Notes: generated from the letters alone by a model not told the origin. Numbered from the stretch's first letter, positions 45,810 through 55,554 are shown. The stretch is DNA of 64,000 nt from Vandiemenella viatica (GCA_031002005.1 JARYHS010008074.1:353548932-353612931); one strand, 5' to 3'. Translations and numbers: made by a program.

Positions 45810-46214
45810 CAGGGCGGCTGTAAGCGGGCGTGCAAGGCGTGCACCGCACGCGGGCAGCACATCGAGGAGGGAGGCAAAACGAGCGATCGACAGTCGCCGC
45901 CCAGCGATAGTTGCCACTCCATTGTCGTCGCAACGAAATTTGCGGCATATTATGTAACGGGCGACCTTTTTTTTTTTTAGTTCAACAGCTGCTTCGGGCG
46001 GCCGGCGACACTCGGGATGGCAACAATGGGGGCGGCAAATGTTCGAAGGGGCGGCAAATGTTCGAAGGGGCGGCAATTGTTCGAAGGGGCGGCAATCCTC
46101 ACAGTTTTTTGACCCGGTTCGGAAATTTCCTAAATCCACCACTGGCTGCAGTTAGGCAGGGGGCGGCATAATCGGTATTGCACGCGGGCGCTGAAACAGC
46201 TAGCGGCGAGCCTG
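45810..46214. mobile_element. 405-bp GC-rich hAT-type MITE with perfect 8-bp target duplication
   Basis: The element starts CAGGGCGGCTGTAAGCGGG and ends CTAGCGGCGAGCCTG. It is flanked by TTAACAAG on both sides (45802-45809 and 46215-46222). Near 46028-46093 a 19-bp unit, GGGCGGCAAATGTTCGAAG, repeats about three and a half times. Frames crossing it (86 and 118 codons) follow its GC bias and have no known domain. Confidence 0.85.
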
Positions 46215-46429
46215 TTAACAAGTGACATTACTATATCCTGGACTTCTCCAGTAGCTTAATAGGCTTCTTTATTTAGCTCTTATCTTGAATTCAAAATGTT
46301 AATGTTAACTATTCTTTTGCCTCTTATATTTAAATGAAACATGAAATCTAATATAGTTCACAACATATTTTTTTTAAAAAACTACTGATTCCAATTTATC
46401 CATTTATCTGAGCATTATAAATACTGTAT

Positions 46430-47175
46430 CTGGGTGACCGATCTTTGCTTGGCATCTTTGATATCCGTTAAGTATACAAGATTTTTAGTGAAGTATGATT
46501 AAAGTAAAAGGCTTGAAGGCTTCCTAGGAATTTTGAGATGCACAGTTCCTTGTTCTAACCAAAGAGTAGCTTAACTAACATTAGTAGGCTTACTGGTACC
46601 TGAAACTTCGACGATATGAGGTTAAAGCCACATCTGGGAAATCAAATACAAGAATTGCTCCTCTTTTTTTTCTCTCTTTTTGTGTGTGTGTGTGTGTGTA
46701 AAATTGTGTTACAAACTTGAAAAGTAAAATGTTATCTTCATATGAAATTTCATCCAAATCACTAGAGCTATTTCTGAGACCGTTTGATTTACCACCTCAT
46801 AAATTGCTTTTAAAGAAAATGCTGCTTTTATGTTAAATACATATCTTAATGGTAATCAGGGATTACTTAATCGTGGAAAAATTTGTGGTAATTCACTTAG
46901 ACAAGAACATCATCAGTGCTAAATTCATTCACTCTGATAAAAATATGGTCATACCTCGCAGTAATCTCACATCTTCTGATCAACCATGTCCTTCCAAATG
47001 ATAGGAAAACAATTCCCAAGAGAAGTAACCTTTGTTATGAACATTATAAAGCACAAGATGTAATGATTTAATGTGCTTGCACACACTACCACATGTGTTG
47101 GTGAGCAAGCGGGCAATAATAAGAATGGTGGATTGTTTAAGGTTTGCAGGTTCGCATTGTTTATTAAATCTACTC
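46430..47175 (+). pseudogene. Helitron helicase C-terminal remnant
   Basis: Plus-strand frames near 46855-47080 read LDKNIISAKFIHSDKNM, IPRSNLTSSDQPCPF and KQFPREVTFVMNI, the C-terminal helicase block preceding KAQGQ, here decayed. Upstream noncoding text (46430-46740) aligns with the reverse complement of 21240-21515, so this is the second copy of the same Helitron family. A (TG)n run lies at 46681-46699. Confidence 0.72.
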
Positions 47176-47179
47176 ACAG

Positions 47180-47750
47180 GTCACATTCAATTTCACAGTT
47201 GATTTATTCATCCAATTCATACATTTATCCCAATCACCACCACTAATTATACTTGTTCCTCTGACCATGGACAAGGCGATACAGTACTTCATTGCCTCCG
47301 ATTGCCAGTTCTGACCGTGCTTCTGATCACTGAGTCAACACACTGTGTTAACACTTTACACTGCTGCTAGCTTGTAGTTCGCCATAAAACAAAGCCTTAA
47401 CTTGATTAGTGAACAACATCTTCTTACTTTTATATCCACTATACTATGATACAAAGGAAAACTGGCCTACTCTACAATAATACGTGCCGCGCTGTAACAT
47501 GCGTCCAACACTCGCAACAGTTAGCTTCCGACCGACTCTCCGACTGACTCAACAATTACCTCTACGCTTAACAATTCTTCGAGGCGACTGTAAGCTTTAG
47601 AAATAATATACATGGCTTAATACTGTCTCGCTACAAAGATCAGATGCTTCAAAAGGTAGGACTGTACTTCTCAGAACCTGTTCTTTCATACGGAGACCCA
47701 TACGCTGCTTTTTCACGAGTTTGTAGATTCATTAATATTTATTTTTGTTT
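47180..47750. other. No gene recognised
   Basis: Spacer with moderate base composition; no conserved frame or repeat identified. Confidence 0.45.
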
Positions 47751-47939
47751 TTTTATATTAGCATAAAGCCACGAAAACGCCACCAGTTGCTTAAAAGTTT
47801 TTATTCTTTAAAACTTTACTGCAGTTTCGACAAATACATGTTTGTCTTCTTCAGAAGTATGACACCTAAACAAAAATTCAAAGCGGTAATTGCGACTATG
47901 AAATTAATGACGAAGCGAAAAAGGGGGAAAGTACAGATT

Positions 47940-50005
47940 GTATATAGATTCTAAGGCCTCAAAGGAGTGTTTTAGAACCTACATGAGGAATAATTACCAT
48001 AACTTCGAGTTAACAAAGGACACAATTGAAGAGATGTGGCATCGATTTATACCTATAGTCATGGAAGGTATGGAAATACATATACCGAAGTGGACGATAA
48101 AGGGGGAGAATGATCCACCGTGGTACACATGCGAAGTCAAAAGATTACTCAAAAAACAAAGGAGGATACATGCACGCTCAAGAAGGAAGGGATGTCACTG
48201 CAATTTAGAAACATTAGCTGAGTTAAGAGGACATGTTAAGAATGTGATGTGTGAGGCCTTCAACGATTTTCATTCCAACTCTCTCTCTAAGAGTCTCACA
48301 GAAAATCCAAAGAAATTTTGGTCATATGTACGAAAAGTCAATTGTACCAACAGCAATATTCCAGCACTAATTCGTGAAGGTTCTGAGGTTAATGAAAGCC
48401 ATGATAAAGCTAATGAACTAAATACTGTATTCAAACATTCATTTACTGATGAAAATAAGGATAGTATTCCCGTTTTCCCATGATGTGTTGAGTTGGTGAT
48501 GGAATCATTACGAATAGATACTGCAGGTATCATAAAGCAATTAGAGCTACTAAAGTGGGGGAAAGCACCGGGCCTGGATGGAATTCCAGTAAGAGTATTT
48601 TCAGAGTATGCGGCGGAAATCAGGCCATTTCTGTTTGAAATATTTAGTAAATCTTTAGAAGAGTGAAAAGTACCTTCAGACTGGAAAATCGCGCAAGTAA
48701 CTCCAATTTTCAAAAAAGATGATCGAAGTGATCCTGGAAACTACCATCCCATATCTATAACATCTGTTTGTAGTAGAGTTATGGAGCATATTATATGCTT
48801 GAACATTATGAATTTTCTAGATGAAAATCATTTGCTTACAACAAATCAACACGGATTTTGGAAGAAAAGATCATGTGAAACACAGCTGGCCCTATTTACA
48901 CGTGATGTAATGAAATTTATTGATGCAGGTTCACAAGTAGATGCAATTTTTTTAGATTTTTAGAAAGCATTTGACTCTGTGCGACACAGCCGTCTTTTAG
49001 CGAAGCTTCGAGCGTACGGTATATCGGATCAGCTTTGTGAATGGATAAAGGATTTTCTAACTGTTCGGTCGCAGTACGTCGTCGTTGAAGGAGAAAGTTC
49101 TTCTAATCTAGACGTTACATCGGATGTACCTCAAGGAAGTGTAATAGGACCACTTCTTTTCTTAATTTTTATACACGATCTCGGAGACAAAGTGAAAAGC
49201 ATTTTTAGATTGTTTCCTGATGATGCGGTTATTTATAGGGAACTAAGGGATTTGGCTGATTGCATAGAAATTCAGTGTGATCTAGAAGTTATTTTGGCAT
49301 GGTGTGCTGAGTGGCAACTCACACTAAATTGTAAAAAGTGTAAGACACTGAGCATAACTAACAAAAAGAATCCGATTGTTCAGAAATGTGAGGTAGGTTC
49401 AGTTATTGATATGGTTGATTCTATGAAATATTTGGGAGTAACAGTACAAAGGAACATGAAATAGGACTTACACATTAATTTGTTAGTAGGTAGAGCTAAT
49501 TCTAGTCTGCGATTCCTAGGTCGAATCTTGAAAAATTGTAATGAAAAAACAAATCTCTTGAGCGTCCACATTTGGACTACTGTTGTGCCATCTGGGATCC
49601 GTTTCGTGAGGGGTTGATCGACAGTATAGAGAAAGTACAGATAAGAGATGCTTAATTCTTGACCGCTTTCTACAGTCCTTACGAAAGCGTCACAGAACTT
49701 ATTAGTAGACTAGGCTGGGAGTCTTTGGCAGATAGATGACACACGTTTCGTATAAACTTATTGGTAAACATGTGTATTCCCACTTTCACTTATGAGTGTA
49801 GTGAAATACTTCGTCCACCAACCTATTTAAGGACAGGAAAGATAAAATTAGAGAAATGAGATGCCACACTGATTCTCATATGAATTCTTTTTTCCCTCAT
49901 ACCATTAGGGATTGGAATGCACAACAAAGAGATAGCTTTGGGGCTGAGCATGCTCTGCCACCCACAATTTTGTGAATTGCAGAGTATATATGTTGAAGTA
50001 GATAA
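47940..50005 (+). pseudogene. LINE family B (CR1/L2/Jockey-like) ORF2, nearly full RT with few stops
   Basis: The endonuclease-RT linker (47938-48483) reads DPPWYTCEVKRLLKKQRRIH. The RT follows as KAPGLDGIPVRVF, TPIFKKDDRSDPGNYHPISI, NQHGFWKKRSCETQL, FLDF*KAFDSV (motif A with one stop), VPQGSVIGPLLF, and FPDDA (49213-49227), where the usual FADD has Ala changed to Pro. ECRC-free C-terminal text LGVTVQRN and IRDWNAQQR completes it. Stops at about 48481, 48664, 48961 and 49462 inactivate it, but it is much less decayed than family A. The 3' end near 49980 has GCAGAGTATATATGTTGAAG. It is 5' truncated in the endonuclease. Confidence 0.9.
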
Positions 50006-50099
50006 ATAATTATTTACGTGCACTTGTCTTTGATTCAATAATTACTAAACAATTAATATTATCCACTTGTTGGTAATTCACTTGCAGGCTTCAAATGTG

Positions 50100-50520
50100 T
50101 ACCATTACACTAGTGATATTAAACTGATCAGCCTGTTATTTTTTATCCTATTTGTCACAACTCTTTTATGGCCCGATACTACTGTCTCGCTTATCCAGTC
50201 CTCTAGTTAGCAGTAAGTATACAGACTCAATCTAAATGATATTTCAGTGTAAGTTACAATGTAGTCTCCTGCTATCTTAAAGACACCTGAAATACTACTA
50301 TTTACACCAACCCCTTTATGCTTTTATAGCTTTCATAGCTTTCATAGTTCCTTCATAGTATCCTCAGGATGAATTTCAATTTTTTACTCAAGCTCATCTT
50401 ATGATTTACATCCTTCGTCTCAATCCTGAATCATAGACCATAATGGTTTGCACTGAACCAGTTATTTAGTGTTGTCACCTTTTTGAAATATTCAGTAACT
50501 TCCTCTATGGTGTTGTGAAA
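50100..50520 (-). pseudogene. LINE family A, RT lead-in fragment
   Basis: The plus-strand text ATTAAACTGATCAGCCTGTT to TCAATCCTGAATCATAGACC parallels 30330-30660 and 26760-26990, i.e. the start of the RT and the linker on the minus strand. It is truncated at both ends and lies about 120 bp upstream of DHRS12 exon 4. Confidence 0.8.
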
Positions 50521-50638
50521 AATGTTATATATTAATGTTGGAGTGGTTTAATGTAGTGTATTGACAACAAAAAATATTTATTTAGTATTTTATCTAGGTT
50601 TTTAATATGAGATAAAATGAGTTGTTTTTCCCCTCCAG

Positions 50639-50734
50639 AATGTCCACACACACACACTCGACTTGTCTCAACCAAGAAATGTCTACAAATTTGCAGAGAA
50701 TTTTAAGGAAACTCATGACCACCTTGATGTGTTG
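50639..50734 (+). CDS. DHRS12: DHRS12 coding exon 4, on the strand opposite to exons 1-3
   Basis: The exon lies between acceptor GTTTTTCCCCTCCAG and donor TTG|GTAAGTAT. Its 96 bp read as exactly 32 codons in phase 0: NVHTHTLDLSQPRN then VYKFAENFKETHDHLDVL. In DHRS12 proteins this segment directly follows the residues at the end of exon 3 (here ETTQNQ) and precedes INNAG. Phase, wording and position all fit, and the frame has no stop. Exons 1-3 are at 14055-18601 on the minus strand, so this exon cannot be spliced to them as the window stands. The following exon with INNAG was not found between 50735 and 64000. Alternatives are a duplicated exon or a second paralogue; continuity of phase makes a broken single gene the simplest reading. 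Confidence 0.9.
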
Positions 50735-50739
50735 GTAAG

Positions 50740-51230
50740 TATATTATCAATTTAGTAATACTGGAAATTTTTGTAATGTAAGAATGATATCATCTCTAGT
50801 TAATTGAAAACTGTAATAAAAAGTCTGATTTGATATCTATCACATCTCTTATCTCATTTGGAGACCATCAGACCTGTTAAGAATGGATCTCCTTCGTATA
50901 TGTTGAAGGGTACACAGCATATATGTCTGTGGTATAGTCGCTTCTCAAAATGCGCCTTGGTTTTTAAGAAATTCGCATTGAAAGAAACAAAAAATTCTTA
51001 ATATTGTCTATATAATAAATTGTTGCCCTATGTTATCAAATCTATGCGATAGGGTGTTAGTTTCATAATTTTCTGACCTGAGTTCAAATACCCACAGAAT
51101 AAAATATTTTGATTTATTTTTATCTTCAGAAATTGTCAAGCTTGACTTTTTTTATTTTGTTTAAACTTCATTTACATATTTTTACTGTGTGAAATAATAT
51201 TAGACTTTAACATAATAGCTCGTTTATTTA
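50740..51230. other. Putative DHRS12 intron sequence, no gene recognised
   Basis: AT-rich spacer after the exon 4 donor; no exon or element recognised. Confidence 0.5.
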
Positions 51231-51235
51231 TTTCA

Positions 51236-51430
51236 GTTGGATATCAAGGGAGATAAATGCTTCACGATAAAAAAAAAAAAATGTTATGGAAATAATGATA
51301 ATTTTGCTCTTTAAGGGTTGAATTCTGAAAAAATACTTTTTTGAAATATGATTTGATTAAACCGGAGAACCTAATCTCTAAAACAATAACTCATTTCTCG
51401 ATTTTGGTTAGATATCACGGGAGATCAGTT
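51236..51430 (-). repeat. Stray piece of the 168-bp Helitron satellite
   Basis: CTTTAAGGGTTGAATTCTGA and CGATTTTGGTTAGATATCAC read on the plus strand are the reverse complement of the unit landmarks at 4005-5700. About one and a fraction units, without the Helitron tail. Confidence 0.8.
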
Positions 51431-51498
51431 TCAATAGACTACCAGTTCAATAAAAGATGCATACAGTATAGTTTTTAATCCATAAATTCATTCAGAAT

Positions 51499-51726
51499 AT
51501 GATATTTGGAAATTGTGGTACATGTTGCAGGTTTGTCGTGAATGGTTTGAATTGTAGTGAGAGTAAGAAGTGGTTTTACTGTGAACGTAGTGGCATGAGA
51601 AATAGAGTTTCATGGTACTGTCAGTTTTGTTTTAGGGACAGGATGATTTCAGAGCAGGAAGAAAAGATAAGGGTGGAGGACAAAAATTATCAGGAAGAAG
51701 GGCAAAATGACCAGAAAGGAAAATGA
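51499..51726 (+). CDS. LINE family A ORF1, N-terminal PHD-like zinc finger
   Basis: This 75-codon frame starts MIFGNCGTCCRFVVNG and contains CSESKKWFYCE and WYCQFC, a cysteine spacing like the PHD-type finger at the start of CR1-group ORF1 proteins. A charged tail (SEQEEKIRVEDKNYQEE) follows. The His of a canonical finger appears replaced (FYCE). It ends in a stop 84 bases before the next frame, which continues ORF1. ORF1 proteins bind element RNA. The link to family A is inferred from its position upstream of a family A endonuclease start. Confidence 0.6.
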   Translation: MIFGNCGTCCRFVVNGLNCSESKKWFYCERSGMRNRVSWYCQFCFRDRMISEQEEKIRVEDKNYQEEGQNDQKGK

Positions 51727-51810
51727 TTAGGACTCTTTATGGCTCAGCCTATAGAGGTGTAAAATAAATTTGGTGGAGTTGGTAGGGAGAGTAAAAAGGA
51801 AGGTTGTGAG

Positions 51811-52554
51811 ATGGTGATGGTTCATTTGGGAAACAGGAAGAAGTTGCCAGATACTTTAGAAATTGTGGTGAGAAATAGGTTTGACCTGTTACCAAAGTCG
51901 GATGGTATAGGACCTCATGTACATATACCTGTAGGTAAGGTGCAGTGGACCTTCAGGAATACCAAGAATGAGCCTCTAATTCAGGATGACGCAGGTTCGA
52001 ATTTCTGCCCGAGCATTCAGATTTGGATTTTTCATGGTTTCCCCAAATCACTCCAGATGAATATCAAGATGCTTCTTTCAAAAAGGCCTTGGCAGAATTC
52101 CTTCTTGTTCCTTGTCCCTAGTCCTTTCCCACCTCTAATGAACATGACGTGGTGTAAAGCCATGAGCAAAAAAACAAACAATACAGGCAAGGAAAAAATA
52201 TACAAAAAAGGGGTTCTGCTGCTAGGTAGCAGCCATGTGAGAGGTAAATGCCATCTTCTGCAGGATCATTTAGGCACAGACTTGCAGCTCAGAAGTGTCT
52301 ACAAACATAGTACAGTATTAGGTCAGGTAATAGTGATGAGTGGATGTACCAGAGAAGTAAAGGAATTGGGTTACAAAACTTTGGTCAGACCATTGCTCGA
52401 ATATGGTAGTGTAGTAAAGGACCCACATTTTGAGTATAAAATACAGGATTTGGAGAGGGTGCAAAAAGGGCTGTTAGATTTGTTCCTATTTCCATGCATG
52501 GAAAGGGGTATGAAAGGACACCGATTTGACAACATTGAAGAGGTCAAGAAATAA
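51811..52554 (+). CDS. 247-codon chimeric ORF: LINE ORF1 + SINE + LINE ORF2 end + mariner transposase end
   Basis: The frame is open throughout. Residues 1-50 are LINE ORF1 (IVVRNRFDLLPKSDG). Residues about 52-125 are translated from an S2 SINE (51965-52175). Residues about 128-172 return to ORF1 with GVLLLGSSHVRG, the first block of the SGNH esterase-like domain found in CR1-type ORF1. Residues about 173-223 are the ORF2 C-terminus (SGCTREVKELGYKTLVRPLL). Residues about 224-247 are a mariner-type transposase C-terminus (GMKGHRFDNIEEVKK). It is probably an accident of nested insertion and deletion and not an evolved gene, but the frame survived every junction. No promoter or expression evidence is available. 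Confidence 0.7.
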   Translation: MVMVHLGNRKKLPDTLEIVVRNRFDLLPKSDGIGPHVHIPVGKVQWTFRNTKNEPLIQDDAGSNFCPSIQIWIFHGFPKSLQMNIKMLLSKRPWQNSFLFLVPSPFPPLMNMTWCKAMSKKTNNTGKEKIYKKGVLLLGSSHVRGKCHLLQDHLGTDLQLRSVYKHSTVLGQVIVMSGCTREVKELGYKTLVRPLLEYGSVVKDPHFEYKIQDLERVQKGLLDLFLFPCMERGMKGHRFDNIEEVKK

Positions 52555-52690
52555 ATGAGGGAGGAGCTGTCAGCCATTTCTAAAGATGACTACAGAAAAT
52601 GTTTCGAACAGTGGAAGCACCAGTTGGACAAATGTATTGGTTGTAATGGAGAGTATTTTGAAGGGGATAAGGTTGTTTTGTAAATTTTTA
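52482..52690 (+). pseudogene. mariner-like transposase C-terminal fragment
   Basis: DLFLFPCMERGMKGHRF, EVKK*MREELSAISKDDYRK, CFEQWKHQLDKCIG and GEYFEGDKVVL match, in order, the last 60 residues of mariner-family transposases (the part after the third catalytic Asp). One TAA after EVKK interrupts it. The rest of the transposase is absent, and the upstream junction falls inside a LINE. Confidence 0.78.
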
Positions 52691-52734
52691 AAAATATATA
52701 TACAGTACATATTTGGTGTGCCCTCATAAGACTG

Positions 52735-53039
52735 TTACTAGTGAGCTGTAGGAGCATAACAAACAAAGCAATAGAGTTTGGCAACTTAATAGATACCCAA
52801 ATCACAAGTAGTTATAGGGATAACGTCTGGGCTAAAGAAAGAATTGCTAGAAAAGTAATTTTCCCTGATTGTAATAGACTGTACTGCAGAAATAGAGGAG
52901 CAATTGATGGAGGGGTATTCATATTGATTAGAAAGAGTAATACAGTGTTTGTATATCATAGTTATGATTTATTTACAGTAGATTTCTATGGTGATAAAGA
53001 AAAAATTGGCTGTTTGGTTCTTATCCTGGTCAAAGAATA
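52735..53039 (+). pseudogene. LINE family A, APE-type endonuclease N-terminus
   Basis: The 99-codon frame reads CRSITNKAIEFGNLIDTQ, then IFPDCNRLYCRNRGAIDGG and VFILIRKSNTV. This is the start of a LINE apurinic-type endonuclease (the CRSIxNK block holds the metal-binding Asn). It ends in a stop after VKE; the expected catalytic core downstream is missing. Confidence 0.82.
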
Positions 53040-53089
53040 GCAGAGTGGAGCACAAGAGGGCCAAGTATGATGAATATATCTATCTATAC

Positions 53090-53240
53090 TATTATAAATC
53101 TGTCAGCTAGCTGCGTGTGTCTCTTTATTTGAACAGGAGGCCCGCAAAAACTACCGCAGCATTTTGGATGAGGTTTTCAAATCTTTAGAGCTAATGGTTC
53201 AAATCAAAATCTGTGGTAATAGCTAATGACTGGTATGTAC
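53090..53240 (+). repeat. Helitron-like 5' terminal sequence
   Basis: TCTATACTATTATAAATCTG, a GTGTGTCTCTTTATTTGAAC stretch and CGCAAAAACTACCGCAGC resemble 5' ends of insect Helitrons, as does the end at 22065. No matching 3' hairpin-CTAG end was found nearby, so this is tentative. Confidence 0.35.
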
Positions 53241-53440
53241 CATGGGAAGAAGCAAGCAATTAAAAACCTTCATATTTGTGAAATTGTGGGTCACAGATCA
53301 TTATGCACTTTCAGAAGCTCACTCCTTTTGCAAAAATCTGATAAAACTTGGGATTCCGTTTTTTACACTTTTGTTATTCAGTTTTCTGGACTGCAGTACT
53401 TTAAAAATATACAGAATACTTGAATCAAACATAATCAGTA

Positions 53441-53858
53441 TTGTATAATGAAAACACAGCCAAACCTGTTGCAAATATTCAATGAATTTATTGACCGGTT
53501 TCGACCCGCCTTAAGGGAGTCTTCTTCAGAAACTAGTTAAAATATATTACATAAATCTAAAAACACTTTTCAATAAAATAGTACACTAGCGTCTAATCTG
53601 GGCGGCAGCTTACGTAAGCTGTCGCCCAGATTAGACGCTGGCTCTGTGATGCACACTGGCTGCTGGATGGTTAGCCAGATAATAAATTTTAATGTGTGAC
53701 TTTAGTACAAAAGTGTACTATTTTATTGAAAAGTGTTTTTGGATTTATGTAATATATTTTAACTAGTTTCTGAAGAAGACTCCCGTAAGGTGGGTCGAAA
53801 CCGGTCAATAAATTCATTGAATATTTGCAACAGGTTTGGCTGTGTTTTCATTATACAA
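53441..53858. mobile_element. 418-bp foldback element with hammerhead-like arms and a nested palindrome
   Basis: The left end TTGTATAATGAAAACACAGC returns as its reverse complement at 53839-53858. Arms of about 150 bp are nearly identical. Each carries CTGAAGAAGACTCCC followed by GTCGAAACCGGTC (plus strand in the right arm, 53770-53805; minus strand in the left). In the middle, 53588-53639 is a separate 52-bp palindrome with 26-bp arms and one mismatch. No coding capacity or clear target duplication. Confidence 0.85.
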
Positions 53859-53869
53859 TTGAAGATATA

Positions 53870-54470
53870 CCATTGCTGTTGATGCTGCCATGCTCAAGAT
53901 TTTGATAATCAGTATTTACTTGCATCGTAACACGTCAGTTGGAATATGTTGTCTCTGGTAGACAGTTAAAAGTTTGCCTCTGGTGCAATATGTCTTCCCG
54001 CTGACAATAAATGACACCAAAATTCTTCCTTACATATCGTTATAGATACAAAAGTCAGTTTCTCTTTTTTCTCATAGAAAGTGTCTGTGAAACAGCTACC
54101 ATAAATATCAACAGGTATCAATTCGTAGTTTTACCTTACTAACTTCCACAGAACTACCCGTATTTCGATTTGACTTTATCGATAAATATATATTTGGTGG
54201 CTCTAATATTCCTGATTAATATTGCCCAAGGAACGTGTGTACAACTTTTGGCTGCTGTTCAAACTGCGGACAGTAAACTGTTCTTACTATAAAATAACTT
54301 CATAACCGTTATTTTTTAATGTTTATCATTAAACATGTTGTTAAGTTAATGATGACAGCAACATGCAAGCAATCAAATAAAAAAATTAATTAGGCGTCCT
54401 AAAATGTTATGTTACTCCACGTAAATTATAAAACTAAATACATTATGCCTTATGCTGTAACATAGCGTGT
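53870..54470. other. No gene recognised
   Basis: AT-rich spacer. A TGGTCCAGGCTGCATTTCAA motif at 54484 lies just beyond. Confidence 0.5.
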
Positions 54471-54870
54471 CAATTGTCATTCTGGTCCAGGCTGCATTTC
54501 AACTGAACCACAACCTCAGATAATATTGATGTTCGAAAGTCGTAGTTTCAATCAAATGCGTATTGATATATATACTGTGATCAAATCTTTACATTTTGGA
54601 ATTACATATATGCAACTGAAATAATGGCAATAGTAATACGGTGATTTGAAAGCGAAGAAAATTAAAAGTAATTCTTATCGTGTGACACTGTGCAAGATTA
54701 ATTTTAATCCACAAAATTTCTATTTTAAAACAGAAATATTTAATTGTACCAACATATCATCAAAATAAAACCAATATCCTAAAAGTAAAAGGAAAAAAAT
54801 TCTATTTCAGAAAATTAAATATTACCTAATTTTTTTGTACAGAACGTTTAAATTTTTATTATTTCATTGG

Positions 54871-55461
54871 GAGATTCTACAATAACTGTGGCACAGCAAG
54901 ATTCTGATATACTGTAACTCGACAAGACAAATTGAAAGCAAAGAATTCAATTTTTTGATATCTCGCTTAGTTCTCGAGACATCGAATCTTAAAATTGACG
55001 TGGTTTGGTTGGAAAGGGGCCTGGACCAGAAGGAAAATTTCGCAATAACCAGATTTGGTGATGAATTTGGATGTAACTCGACGACAGAAATTGAAAACAA
55101 AGAATATATATTTTTGATATCTCGCTTAGTTCTCGAGATATTTTATCTCTAAAATGATTAGTTTAGGGTGAGATCCGGACTGGACCAGGAAAAAAATACA
55201 CCAAAAATACTCTGTCTACACGGTGGAAATGCACTATAGACATTTTATTTTCTTCCTAGTGGTTGTTCTTAGGTTGAAATATGGCCTGGACCAGAAGAAA
55301 TGTCACTAAAGCACAAGGAACTCTACCCATAACTGATTTTTGACATATTATATCTCTAAAACCAAGCGAGATATAAGAAAAATTATGTTTCATTTTTTAT
55401 TTGTTTTGTCAAGTTCTATAAGAATTCATCACCAGATTGTGGTGCCACGGTTGTGATAGAA
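54871..55461. mobile_element. About 590-bp foldback/MITE with internal direct repeats
   Basis: The left end (GATTCTACAATAACTGTGGC) and the right end, read inward (ATTCTATCACAACCGTGGCA), are diverged inverted repeats extending about 100 bp. Inside, AAAGAATTCAATTTTTTGAT and TATCTCGCTTAGTTCTCGAG recur at about 162-bp spacing, and a GGCCTGGACCAGAAG motif appears near 55018 and 55280, with a variant near 55180. No coding capacity. Confidence 0.6.
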
Positions 55462-55554
55462 TACTGTTATTGTTAATTAAGAAGTCTCTTATACAGTTAC
55501 ACTCTTCCAAGAGGTAACTGCTATATCAATATAAATTTTCGGCACCCAAGACCC

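Noticed and set aside
45786..46171. 86- and 118-codon frames on both strands
   Set aside because: They lie within a GC-rich MITE; the frames reflect GC bias and repeats.
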